This document shows positions 1-10,600 of a stretch of DNA of 64,000 nt, piece by piece. Source of the DNA: Otis tarda. Lineage: Eukaryota > Chordata > Aves > Otidiformes > Otididae. The translations under genes were made by a program, and so were the position numbers. The stretch is taken from the NCBI GenBank assembly GCA_026413225.1, contig CM048576.1:380501-444500 (forward strand), read 5' to 3'. The first letter of the stretch is position 1. Every line of letters starts with the position of its first letter. The notes below the pieces were generated by a model. That model had not been told where the DNA came from, searched no databases, and was given only the letters and a program-made list of their open reading frames with translations.

Positions 1-128
1 CCCCAAAACGCGAGAGGAAGGCGGTGAGCTAAAGGTGACAAACTCCCTGAGAAGGAAAACCTTGGCGACGGAGGTTTTCCTCCACGCCATGCAACCATTT
101 CCCATTGGCGCGGCCGGCCTTTCCTCAC

Positions 129-669
129 CGTGCACGGGAAGGCCGTAGGGTTTGTTGATCACCACGATCTCCTCGTTTTGGTAGACGGTCGCTTGCTTGA
201 GCACTTTGGCCAGGACGTTGGGGTGAACCTGCTGCAGCCGCCTGCTGAGCGCGGCGAGCTCCCGGAGCCGCCCCCGCGCCGGGTCTCTGGGGGCCTGAGC
301 AGAGAAGGAAACGCCGCTGGGCGCGGGGCGAGGAGCTCCCGCGGGGTCTGCCCACCCGCAAACCCCCGCTCCAGGGTGGAAAAACTCTCGGGCCCCACGG
401 CAACGCCTGCCTGCTCCCGCCGCCGCCACCGGCTGCCGGTTCGCAGGCCCGGGCAGGGCCCCGCTGCCCCGGTGCACGCCGGGAGTTGTAGGCTCGGCCG
501 CGCTCACCTCTCGCTGTTTTTTCTTCTTCTCTTCCTCGCTCCTCCGCAGCCTCTCCGCCAGATCCTGGGCCCGCAGCTCCGCCGCCCGCCCGCTGCCGCC
601 TGCAGCGGCGCGCATCGCCCGGCCCAGCCCCGCGGCGAACCACCCCGACCCGCTGCTCGCCGCCGCCAT
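129..669 (-). CDS. RPUSD4: RPUSD4, mitochondrial RluA-family pseudouridine synthase (5' part only)
   Basis: Only the first two coding exons are in the window: 669-508 (54 codons, phase 0) and 294-129 (ends in phase 1 at a GTGAGG donor). The visible protein is about 109 aa. It starts MAAASSGSGWF, continues with a basic and acidic helix (AERLRRSEEEKKKKQRE), and then reads LQQVHPNVLAKVLKQ and VVINKPYGLPVH. That second block matches the start of the RPUSD4 catalytic domain (human VHPNVLAKVL and VVINKPYGLPVH). In mammals the family modifies mitochondrial 16S rRNA and mitochondrial tRNA. The N-terminus is Arg- and Ala-rich with few early acidic residues, as in a mitochondrial targeting peptide. The catalytic Asp motif (HRLDKET in the human protein) lies in later exons beyond the left edge. 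Bases 1-128 are intron 2. Identity is firm because of the conserved block; the ATG at 669 sits next to a promoter-like CpG region. Confidence 0.88.
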
Positions 670-900
670 CTTCTTTCTTCCTTCCCCTTCCGCCCCCTTC
701 CGGTCGGGGGGGCGGGACTTCAGCCCCGCCCGTCCAATCGGAAAAGGAGGCCAGACGAGCGACAGCCTCGCCGCCCAATGGCACAGGGCTCCGCCCCCGC
801 CCGGTTGTTTAAACGCCGGCGACGGTTGGCAGCAGGTAACGGCAGCGGCGGGAGGACGGGAGCAGCCGGGGCCCTCTCAGGTACGGGGGATGTGCGGGCC
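670..900 (-). promoter_or_regulatory. CpG-rich promoter region of RPUSD4
   Basis: The segment just upstream of the RPUSD4 start is dense in CpG. It has a GC-box-like GGGGCGGGAC at about 708-717 and two CCAAT motifs on the plus strand (734-738 and 775-779), which read as inverted CCAAT for the minus-strand gene. There is no TATA box at the expected place. This is the usual look of a housekeeping promoter. The transcription start is inferred, not seen. Confidence 0.55.
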
Positions 901-1179
901 TCGAGGGGAGGCCGAGCAGGTGGGTGGGCCGGCCCTGGCTGCCTCAGCCCAGTGCAGACCAGTATGGGCAAGCACAGACCAGCAACCCACCACCCCACCG
1001 CGAAACGCAGGGCTCTGAGCACCCCCCATCCCATCCAGGCCAGGACACAGCAGCACTCCACAGGATTTCTTGAAATTTATAAAAATAATGCTAGAAAATT
1101 GACTATTTTTTTTGGTTTTTTCTTCAATAAAAAAGAAAAGCCAAGCGGCGAGCTGCCCACCTCCCGCTGTGGGGACCGG
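901..1179. other. Short spacer holding the PUS3 3' UTR
   Basis: This gap separates the RPUSD4 promoter from the PUS3 stop codon. I see no AATAAA for the minus strand. The nearest hexamer-like sequence is TATAAA on the minus strand at 1081-1076, about 100 bases past the PUS3 stop, which is a known weak variant. The PUS3 transcript therefore probably ends close to the RPUSD4 promoter. Confidence 0.35.
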
Positions 1180-4100
1180 TCACTGTCCCTCGGCGTCCAC
1201 GCAGACCCGCTTGGGGGGCTGCTCCGCGGGGCTGCTGCCACCCGGGCCTTTGCCGTGGTGGCTCCTCTTGGTCTCGGGGGGCTGCTCGGCTCCGTCCTCC
1301 CCTAGGCCCCGGGGGGTCTCAATGCGACCCCTTCGCACGAAATGGCGGATGCGAGCCTCCAGCCCTTCGCACTTGGGGCGGGCCAGTAAAGGCTTGTAGC
1401 TGCGGGCTTTGACGCCTTCCACGAAGCCGCTGACCTGGCTGTGGAGCGGGGGCTTCATCTCTCCCCAGAGCACTGTCATGCTGTTCCCTAGGCCTGGGAT
1501 ACAATTGAAAAAAAACAACACTGGTTTAAATCTATTAAACTACCTCTTTCCTCTTTTTTTTTTCCCATTTTTTAAAAACTGGTTAGTCCCCATCCCAAGG
1601 TACTGGCACAATAGAATCCCTTACTTTTTACGGGAGCAGCATCTAACCCTCGTAACATGCTCCGTAGCACTTGAGTTTTGACTGCCTGGTTGGCCCAGAG
1701 CTGCTGTAGGTGTGTAACGTTGAATTCCTGCACTTCGCGGTCATAGAGCCACTGAAGGTTTTCGAATTCACAGTCGTACAGGACGAGTGGAAACTCCACT
1801 GCCATGCTAGGGAGAAGGAGAGAAGGCGTTACCTGTTGCTGTGACAAAAAAGGCTTGCACAACAGCTCATCGTCCCATCCTTTCTGCCAAAAATAGGCCT
1901 GGCTTTTACACAACTCCTTCTTCTGATAAAACTTGAATTGGTTTTAACCAAATACTGAGGTCAAAAGCTTGCTCAAGCGCAAGAAAAACAGGATCCTTAT
2001 AGGTACCTCCCACAGAGGCCCCTTTGATTGCCAGCAGTGCTTTGCTCGCAGCCCCGGAGGTTTTCCCCTCGAGCTCTCCATACCTGTACTGTGGTTTTCG
2101 GGGGTTCTTCTCCACATCCAGCAGCTCATTGATGATCTCCGGCTTCTCCATCTTCTGCCCAATGAGGAAGAGGACAGCCATCATGCAGCGGACTTGGTGA
2201 TACAGGAACGCCTGTCCTGTCACTTCAAACTGGCACAGGCGGAAGGGATCCTCCAGCCCCGTCTCTCCTCCCTCCACCCATGTCACTCTGGCGCTGAGGA
2301 TTGTTCTCTGGAAGTTGACCACCCCGTTGGCGACATCCATTTTACACAGGTTACGGAAATCGTGGGTCCCCACGTATCTCTGGGCTGCGGCATCCATGAG
2401 GGACACATCCAGGTCGGCGCAGGGGAAGAAGTAGCGGTAGGTCCTTCTGAGGCAGCTGAACCTGGCGCTGAAATCGGGCTCCACGGGGGCCCAGGCCAGC
2501 ACCCGGATGTCAGGTGGGAGCACCCTGTTCAGAATGTGGGTGTAGCGCAGCTCCTCCTCCCCATCGTTTTTGCCTCCTGAGTCACCCTCGTGGCCATTTA
2601 GCTTCTTCCCCTCCGACAGGCTGGAGCGGAGATCTAGGGAAATCACCTGGGAAAGGAGGAAAGCCAGGATTAGATGGCAGATGGGCGTATTCGGCGCCTC
2701 CAGCCAAGTCTTCCTACACTGCTGTGAAATAAACGCAGGATCTCCTACGGATGAAGGTGTCTTAAACCAGGCGATCTTACCCCTCCTTCCTGCGGGTAAA
2801 GCTGCAAGCGCCTCTGCTGCGCTTCCCAGCAGATGCTATGGGTTCCTTTAATAACACAGAGAAAGCTGCAGGCTGCCTACGTAGCATGGTCTCAAAACGG
2901 CTTCAACTTTAGTCACTGTTTTTAGGATATAATGTGCTTTTTTGCTTTTTTATTTTGTTTGGTTTTTGTTGGTTTTTTTTTTTTGGAGGTGATGACTTAA
3001 ACCCAGTAACAGCCCAGCTGTCTGGGAACCCTGCTGTGGGAAAAAGCTAATTAACACTTTAAATGGTGTGAGGAAAGGCTGCCTCTGCCCTTATTTTCAT
3101 GAGCGGCTCATCTTGTGAAGGAGAGCAGACCACCTCCTCCAAACCGAAACCACCCCAGAGAGGCAAAAACCCAAACCATCTCCCGCTTCCCGAGCCGGGA
3201 AGGAAGGAGAGACGGGCCCGACAGCGAAGCCGTGGTGGTGCAGGAAGGGCTGCGTGCCCTCCTCGACGGCTCAGCCCGCCCAGTGGCTCCGTGCCCACCG
3301 AGCGGGGCCGGCTGGCTCCGCTCCCTCCAGCTCCCACTCCCACGCTCCCTTCCGCTAGCTGCAGCTCTTCTCAGACCCTTCTGTGCAGCAATTCAGCTGC
3401 CTGACTCCACAGGAAGCCAGCCAATTCTTAATTTTTTTTTTTTAGTGGGATTAGCAAGTTAAATCAGCTGAGAGGGCTCTGCCAAGCAGGAAGAACAAGT
3501 GTGGCTGTAGAGGAAGGGGCAGCTCCCCTTCTTTTTGGCAGCTGCTTTTGGGGAAGCTGCAGCCTAAAATGCATTTCATCCTCTCAAAACAGGCTCCTGG
3601 GAAAAAAAAAACCTAGCACGAATAAGGAAAAACACTATCACTAATATGGAAAAAAACCCAGCACTAACAGGGAAAAGCTAGCACTAATACGGAAAAAAGA
3701 AATTACTAACAAACACTTGCAGGGTCTAAAGTCATCGTTCCACACGCGGGAAGCCATCAGCAGGCTCGCTTTCAGATTTAAAAGATTTTAAAAACACCCA
3801 AATCCGACCTGCGCTCTCTTGGCTCATCACCGTGAGACAGTAATCCCACTGGATCTCCATCCCACACCGGAACCCGGGGGAGGATCCTGACCTGTCCGAA
3901 GGCACTGACTCCTTTGTCGGTCCGCCCGCAGCGGTGGTAGTTGGAGGTCTGTCTGTCGTCTACCAGCCGCGTCTTCTTCAGGGCTTCGAAGAGTTTCTCC
4001 TCGATGGTGTTGCCGGTGTTCTCCTGGCTGGCAAAGCCCTGGTAGCCCCAGCCCAGGTAGGCGATCTTCAGCGCCACGTGTCTGCGGCCGTGGGCGCCAA

Positions 4101-4278
4101 AATCGAACGGCCGTTGCTGGCGCTTTTTGCCTTTCCCGGGGGCCAGAGGAGCCTCCCTTCGCCCACCACCTTCCTTCTCCTCTCGGAGCTTCTCCTGCAG
4201 CCGCTTCACCTCCTCTTCCAGCTCCTGCACCCTCCTCAGGAGCCGCTCTCCATCGGTAACCGCGCTGCCCTCGGCCAT
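1180..4278 (-). CDS. PUS3: PUS3, tRNA pseudouridine(38/39) synthase
   Basis: Four coding exons on the minus strand: 4278-3892, 2646-2084, 1806-1625 and 1493-1180. Phases add up exactly to 481 codons plus stop, the same length as the human protein. PUS3 belongs to the TruA family and makes pseudouridine at positions 38 and 39 of the tRNA anticodon stem. Residues about 8-40 form a charged predicted coiled coil, followed by a basic linker. The catalytic motif RTDKGVSAFGQ is at 119-129, so the predicted nucleophile is Asp121. Other strong matches are ILNRVLPPDIRVLAW, GTHDFRNLCKMDVANG and FEVTGQAFLYHQVRCMM. The C-terminus reads FVEGVK, RPKCEGLEARI and KRVCVD, as in mammals. An acceptor at 4304 (TCTCTACAG) just upstream of the ATG implies a non-coding first exon further right. 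It is divergent to HYLS1. Confidence 0.95.
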
Positions 4279-4304
4279 AGCCGCTGCCTCGGAGCCTGAG
4301 GGTC

Positions 4305-5365
4305 TGTAGAGAAAGAAGGAAATCGGGAGGTTTGCGTTTTTGTGTGGCTTTTATTACACCTCGAGCCTTGCCCTGTAAAATAATTCTTACCCACAGAATA
4401 ATTCTTTTATTTTTTAAGTGCTCAGTGTTCTTAGCACAGCACGGGAAGGGGGTTAGCTTGGACAGCTTCATCATGCTCAAGTCTCTCTTATTATTATTTT
4501 TTTCTTTTCACTTTTTAATCACTCCTCTTCCCCCAGCCGCCGCCGCACAGCGCATTGTCCCAGGCGCGGCGGCAGCACGTTCCCCGCTAGCCTTTTCCTA
4601 TCCGCGCGGAGCCGTCACGCAGCCCTTTTCCATTTTCGCACCGCACTCAGCCAGCATCAACACTTTCAGACAGCCTGCTAACGCCTGCCACTCATCTCGC
4701 CGCGCCATCTGCTCCAACATTTCGTAATGGCACGATTAAAACTTGCTGCTTTTTTTTTTTTTTTTTTTTCCCCAAAGCTGCTTTGCGCTGTAAAGATTCC
4801 CTAAACCTCTGTCCTGAGTGGAAATGGCGCCCGGATCCCTTTTCGCAGCAGGTTTTGAGGTTTACTGTAACCAGACTCACACTGGGCTACGACAGCCAAC
4901 ACTTAAACACACCGCACCGAGCCTCTTCCTCTTCTGTGGAAGTAAAATACCCTCTTGGCTCTCTCTAGATTAAATCATCACCGGATACCGTGGGTTTTAA
5001 AAGCATAATTACACGGGGAAAATCATTAATACCTCTGCCTGGCACTTACAAAGCCCTGTGTTTGCCCACCATCCCGTTAGCACTTAAGGTAATTAATTTT
5101 TGCGTAGTTTTTCAAGCAGGAGTTTCAGGGTTGCATCAGAGGGGGCTTCGGGGCTTTACAGCCGCGCTGCGTTTAAATTTGCTGTAGGGAAAGAGCCTTC
5201 TGCTGGCGGCGGGCGGTTTGGCAGCGCGGCCAGTGCACCGAAACCCTCGTCTGATGGACTGCAGCCTCAGTCGACGCCCAAAGAGCTGAGAGTCAGAGCA
5301 CCCTTTGTCTTTAGCCAGCTCGAATGTGCTGCAAAAAAATTAACTGACTGTTTGTTTGTTTTCAG
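4305..5365. promoter_or_regulatory. Shared PUS3/HYLS1 5' region, candidate bidirectional promoter
   Basis: This gap lies between two genes that point away from each other. Both coding starts sit just after a splice acceptor: PUS3 at 4304 on the minus strand, HYLS1 at 5365 on the plus strand. Each gene therefore should have a non-coding first exon here. The most CpG-dense stretch is about 4530-4700, followed by a poly-T run at about 4751-4769. No clear TATA box is seen. The exact starts of transcription cannot be placed from sequence. Confidence 0.5.
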
Positions 5366-5386
5366 AATCCACACAGTTTGGAAACC

Positions 5387-6217
5387 ATGGAGGAGACGAC
5401 GGGACCAGGCAGGTATAGGTGGGCCGCTCCGGATGACGAGGAGCGGCTGGCGGCCGCGCTGGCCCTCAGCCGGCTGAACGCCCCGCAGGGAGGCAGCCAG
5501 GAGCGGGCACGGCCCCATGCCGATCCCTACGCCACGGCATCCCTCGATTTGGGGGCGCGGCCGGCCCTTCCTCCGTTTTCCGAGGAACGGAGGGGCACCA
5601 GGAGGTTGGTAATGAAAAGGAAGGTGCTGAGGCGCAGACCTGACGGAGGAGTGGAGGTCTCCGATGAGTCGGTCGGCAGCGAGGTGGAGAGCGACGCTGA
5701 GGTTTGGAGCCTGGGGCAGAAAACGCCTCATCTGAGGACCAGCGCAGAAAACAGCATCTCTGAGGGGGAAATAGAGACCAGCAGCAGCTCCCTCGACGAA
5801 TCCCCTCGCCGGTGGCCCCGTGGGGACAGTCCCTCCTTCCTACTCGAGGAGTTCGGGAGCCGGAGCTCTCCCGCGTCTCAGTACACCGCTGCGGTGGGAC
5901 AACCCAAGTCCTTCATTCCTCCGCGGTTCGAGCCGCTGGGCCGTAACCGGGGCAAAACCGACCGGGTGGCCAAATATTTCGAATATAAACGAGAATGGGA
6001 AAAATTCCCGATCCCTGGGGAAGATCAGCGACAAGAACTGCGCTGGGCCATCCGGGAGCAGATGCTGTGCAGGCCTGAGCTCCCCAGCAAACCGCAGCGC
6101 CTCTACGTCCCCAACTCTTACGCAGTGCCGACCGAAAAAAAGAGAGCTGCCCTGCGCTGGGAGGTGCGCTGGGACCTGGCCAACGGCCTCCTCCCCCGAA
6201 AAAACACCTCCTCCTAA
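5387..6217 (+). CDS. HYLS1: HYLS1, centriolar and ciliogenesis protein
   Basis: A single coding exon gives a 276-residue protein (human about 299). The ATG at 5387 has a good context (ACCATGG) and lies 21 bases after a splice acceptor (TTTTCAG, ending 5365), so the 5' UTR is spliced. The N-terminal half is acidic and Ser-rich, low in order, with a basic KRKVLRRR patch. The C-terminal part, residues about 173-276, is the conserved HYLS1 domain: PKSFIPPRFEP, KTDRVAKYFEYKREWE, GEDQRQELRWAIREQML, YVPNSYAVPTEKKR and LRWEVRWDLANG. The protein is a core centriole component needed to form cilia. The mutation behind human hydrolethalus syndrome falls in this conserved part. Regulation is probably shared with PUS3 through the divergent promoter. 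Confidence 0.95.
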   Translation: MEETTGPGRYRWAAPDDEERLAAALALSRLNAPQGGSQERARPHADPYATASLDLGARPALPPFSEERRGTRRLVMKRKVLRRRPDGGVEVSDESVGSEVESDAEVWSLGQKTPHLRTSAENSISEGEIETSSSSLDESPRRWPRGDSPSFLLEEFGSRSSPASQYTAAVGQPKSFIPPRFEPLGRNRGKTDRVAKYFEYKREWEKFPIPGEDQRQELRWAIREQMLCRPELPSKPQRLYVPNSYAVPTEKKRAALRWEVRWDLANGLLPRKNTSS

Positions 6218-6568
6218 AGCCCCGCTCCACACCGAACCGCCTCTTAACCGCGCACAGGCTGCTCTCCTGACTACCTTTCCTCCTCAAAAGTCTTGGATAA
6301 TCTGGGAAAATCCCCTTTTTGCACTTCTAGGTGGGTTAATTCTGGGGTAAAACTCTACCCAGCGCCTCGGAAAAACCTTCCCTACCGCTCACGCGAAGCT
6401 GCTCTCCGAGTCAAGGCTGGAAAGCCACGCAGCCTGAGAGACCTTGCAAATATCAGGAGAAGACAGACTGTAACGCGCTGGGCAGTTTTGGGGACCGAGT
6501 CGCCCCTGGGTTGCCGTGTGAGCTATCAAGGCGGTTTTATTTACGGCGCCTCGGCAATATCTTCCTTC

Positions 6569-6574
6569 AATAAA
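6569..6574 (+). terminator. Poly(A) signal of HYLS1
   Basis: AATAAA about 350 bases after the HYLS1 stop codon, on the coding strand, with no other gene between. It fits the end of a short 3' UTR. Confidence 0.6.
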
Positions 6575-6959
6575 GCGTGCGGAGAGCTTCGTTACAGCCC
6601 TGTGGGTTAATGAGAAACGGCTCCAGAACTCAGCCAGCGCCTGCTCTCCCAGACCTGTCCCCGCACCACCAAACTCCCGGTGCCCCTCGCCCGTTTTTAC
6701 CTCGTTTTTAAAACAAATGAGCTTTAGGACGAAGTGATGATGATAATCGTTCCCCCCCAGGTATGGGGATGGGCTGACAAAGTGGCAGCTCTTGCGCGGG
6801 AAAAGGCCGTGCAGCCGCGGCGGGGAGAGCGGCTGGGGAGCCCTGCGGAAAAGGTCCCCGAAACCCCGCCGGGACCCCTGGAGAAGGGTGCAGGAAGGAG
6901 GTGAGCGCAGGGGGGACCCCAGAATGAGGGGGGACTCACCCCTGCTGCCACCCCACGTT

Positions 6960-7450
6960 GTGGGGAGGGGTCTGGCCCCCCAGGGACCTCGCAGGGCTGG
7001 GGGGATTCCTGGCTCTCCAGCACCCCGCGGACCCCCCATGCCCCTCAGAGACCCCCCCAAAACCCTGTGGGGGGCAGTACCACCTCCCTATGGGGTCCCT
7101 GTCCCCCCAGCCCCACGGGGATCAGTGCTGGCACCCTACAGGGTCCCTCTCCTCAGCACCCCAAGGACCCCCTGAAACCGAAGGGGGGGCTGTCTGCTTC
7201 CCCCGGCACCCCAGAGACCCCCCCAAAACCCCACGGGGACCAGCACTGGCACCCTACAGGGTCTCTGTCTGCAGCAGGGGACCCTCCCCGCCCCGCAGCA
7301 CCCCAGAGAGCCCCCGAAACCTGACGGGGGGGTCCCTGTCCCCCAGCACCCCAGAGAGCCCCCGAAACCTGACGGGGGGGGTCCCTGCCCCCCAGCACCC
7401 CGGGGATTCCCCTAAAACTCTATGAGGGGGTCTCTGCCCCGCCTCGGCCC
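6960..7450. repeat. GC-rich minisatellite upstream of DDX25
   Basis: Imperfect tandem repeats built on phrases such as CAGCACCCCAGAGAGCCCCC, GAAACCTGACGGGGGG and GGCACCCTACAGGGT. Two nearly identical units of about 50 bases lie side by side at about 7297-7395. Less regular copies extend on both sides. The strands are strongly asymmetric: C on the plus strand, G runs on the minus strand. The surrounding gap 6575-7640 holds nothing else that I can name, apart from the DDX25 promoter at its right end. Confidence 0.8.
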
Positions 7451-7499
7451 CCCTCAAGCCCCACGGGGCACAGCGCCGGCACCCCGCCCCCCCAGCCTG

Positions 7500-7669
7500 C
7501 CGGGACCCCCAGCACCCTTCTACCTGCGGGGCCGGGGCCGCCGCGCCGCCGGTACCGGTGCCCCGGAAGCGCCCGCCCCATCCGGTTCCCCCGCCCCGGG
7601 GAGCCGCGGTCCGCCCGCCCGCCAGGGGGCGCTCTGCCCCCCCCAATGAATATTGACGGGGCGGGCGCC
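7500..7669 (+). promoter_or_regulatory. CpG-rich region just upstream of DDX25
   Basis: The stretch before the first DDX25 coding exon is very rich in G, C and CpG (many GCCGCCG and CCGCCC blocks) and has no TATA box. It is the natural place for the DDX25 promoter and 5' UTR. This rests on position and composition alone. Confidence 0.4.
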
Positions 7670-10600
7670 ATGGCGGAGGCGGGGGACAACCGGTACCGGC
7701 CCGGCCCTTCCTGGGGATTCACCCCCGTCCCCGCCTCCGTGCCGACCGGTAACAGCCGCCGGGGTCCCTGTCGTCAGGAGCCGGGGTAAGGGGGGGCCTC
7801 GGCCGCAAAGCGCCCCGCTTCCCCCGGCTCTCCTCCCTCAGGGGGCCGCGGCGATGAGGAGGAGGAGGAGGAGGAAGGCGACAGAGGTGAGTCCCTGCGC
7901 CTCGGAGCGCGGCCCTGGGGTCCTCGATCGCTAATCCCCTCATTAATCACTAATTAACCACCAGATACTCCTGAGGCTTACCGCTCTCGGCACTGTCTGT
8001 GGTCCCTACGAGACGGGACGGCCGGACACCCCTGCATTTGCAGGAGCGGGGGCAGAGAGGGGAAAAACGTCTTATAAAAAGTCATCGTTATTATTATTTT
8101 AACCGTTTTCTGCCTTTTTTTCCAGCGAACTCGGCGGAAATCTCCCTGCTGAACAAGCTGATCCGCACGTCCCTCGTGGAGTCCAGCCACCGCGTGGAGA
8201 TCCTGCAGCGGGACCCCAGCTCCCCGCTCTTCTCCGTCAAAACCTTCGAGGAGCTGCCTCTGTGAGTCGCCAGCGGCCTCCCCAACCCCTCGTCGTTTGT
8301 CAAATGGGCCCTTTCTGACCTTTTTTTTTTGTTGTTCCGCAGGAAGAAGGAGCTCCTGAAGGGGATTTACATCATGGGTTTCAACAGGCCGTCCAAAATC
8401 CAGGAGACGGCCCTGCCCATCATGCTGGCGTATCCGTGAGTAGCGACGCCGGGCGGCTGAGCTCCGGCTCCCGGGCGGGATGTCGAGCCGAGGACACCCG
8501 ACCCTTTCGCCTCGCTAAGCAGCCTTTGCCTTGCAGGCCCCAAAATCTGATTGCCCAGAGCCAGTCAGGGACAGGGAAAACGGCAGCTTTTGTCTTGGCC
8601 ATGCTGAGCAGAGTCAGTGCCGCCGAGAAACACCCGCAGGTAATGCAGGAGAGGGAAAGCTGGTCCAGGAGGGGTTTGCCCAGGCCCTCCAGACGCTGCG
8701 CTGGGGGCAGAGCTCTGGTTTTTGTTCCCGTCTCTGGTTTTTGTCCCTGTCTCGTGATTTTCCTCTGCTGGAAGGGGGACGATAAACCCCCAGGTACCGT
8801 CACAGCAGCAGCAGATAGGACGGAAAGGGTGGTGCTCGCTAAATGGAAGCACTTTTTTTTTTTTTTCTTCTTGGTAGCAGCAGGTCAAGCCAGGCTTTAG
8901 CTATCCTGGAATTTAAATTCGGGAAGGCAGCTGCTGGTTTTCTGGCGGTTTAAACGCCCCAGTCCCCTCTCTGTGTGCGGAATCAGCTTTGCGAGCTGGT
9001 TTCCGCCGTTTAAACTCTCTCGTCTCAAGCGTTTAAAACTGTGCGCAGAAACGACCTGCACCGCTCTTCAGGAGAGCAATTTCCCCCCTCAAAAATAGCG
9101 ACAGCGACTCCTTCCTGCGCGGTGTAGCCTGTCCCAGGAGCGCCGTCGGCTTTTCAGTGCGGCGTTTCTCGTGCGACGGCTCTCTCCTCTCTCCCCCAAG
9201 TGCCTCTGCCTGGCTCCCACCTACGAGCTGGCCCTGCAGATCGGCTGCGTCATCGAGACGATCGGGCGGTTTTGCACCGACATCAAGGTTACCTACGCTG
9301 TCCGGGGAAACAAGGGTGAGTCCGTGCTGCCGAGCTGAGCTACCGGGAGCGTTAAGTGGGGGCAGGGATCCTCTCCCAAAGCCTTGAGCTACCACAGAGC
9401 TCGGTGAAGGTCTGTAAAATAGCGTCTGTGTTCCCTTCTCCTGCTAAGGAGTCTTTTTTGGGTTTTTAATTTTTTTTACGATTGCTGGCTGGTTCCAGGC
9501 TCCCTCCTTCCCACCTGGGGCTGCTTTTCTGCAAGCATCAGCCCTGCTTGCAGTTTTAATCTCAAGCCCTGCTTTGCGATGACGCCCTCAAAGGCCAGAA
9601 TCGTGAGATAACCCAAGGAAAAAGGTGCTGGAGCAGTGGAAATGCGTCGTGTTTGGAGGCGGCCGGCTGCCATATTCCCCCCACCTCCTCTCGCAGTTCT
9701 GCAGGGCGCGGCGGTGGAGGAGCAGATTGTCATCGGGACGCCGGGGACGATGCTGGACTGGTGTTTCAAACGCAGAGTCATAGACCTGAAAAAGATCAGC
9801 TTGTTTGTGCTGGACGAAGCCGACATCATGATCGACACGCAGGGCCTCTCCTGTCAGAGCATTCGCATTCAGAGGTGAGCATTCCTGACGGCGGCCATCC
9901 CGCTTCCTTGGGGATTTTTCCCCCCTCTCTTTGCTTGGCTTTGAGGGAATCAGTTGCCAACGAGCCGAACTGGCAGCAAGAGCGAGTGTCCCTGTGATGT
10001 TGACGGGGCAGCGGGGAAACGCGAGTCCAGGGATCCGGCTTCTGTAAAACCGCGTCCGTGGGAGACGCAGGAAAACTTTATCTCGCCTGCCTTTCCTTGC
10101 AGCCATTACAGCCCTCGGGTTGGGGTCCCTTTCTGTTGAAGGCCACACAAAATCACTTTAATTACCCTTTTTTCTTTTTTTTAAATTCTTTTTTGTCCTT
10201 CTACTGAGTACATCTGGGCACCAGGCTGCTCTCCTGAACTGACGAGTCCTTTTTCTCCCCTGCAGGGCTTTACCCAAAAGCTGCCAGATGCTGCTCTTCT
10301 CCGCCACCTTCAAGGAAACCGTGCGGGCTTTTGCCATGCAGATCGTCTCCAACCCCATCGTGATAAAGCTGCGCGAGGAAGAGCTCACCCTGAGCAACAT
10401 CCGGCAGTACTTCTTCGTGTGCAGGAGCCAGGAGGAGAAGTACAGAGCCCTCTGCAACATCTACGGCAGCATCACCATTGGCCAGGCTATGATCTTCTGC
10501 AAGGTGATTTGCCATCAGCGACACCAAAAATGGGTTGTTCTGCGGCGTGGGTGCGGGGGGCTCCGCAAAGTGGAGGGGCGGGCGCCAGGCAGGGGTGGGG

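Noticed and set aside
125-1305. Open frames of 391 codons (plus) and 219 codons (minus) at the left edge
   Set aside because: They overlap RPUSD4 exons and promoter in wrong frames. They are Arg-, Pro- and Gly-rich products of CpG-island sequence with no recognisable domain.
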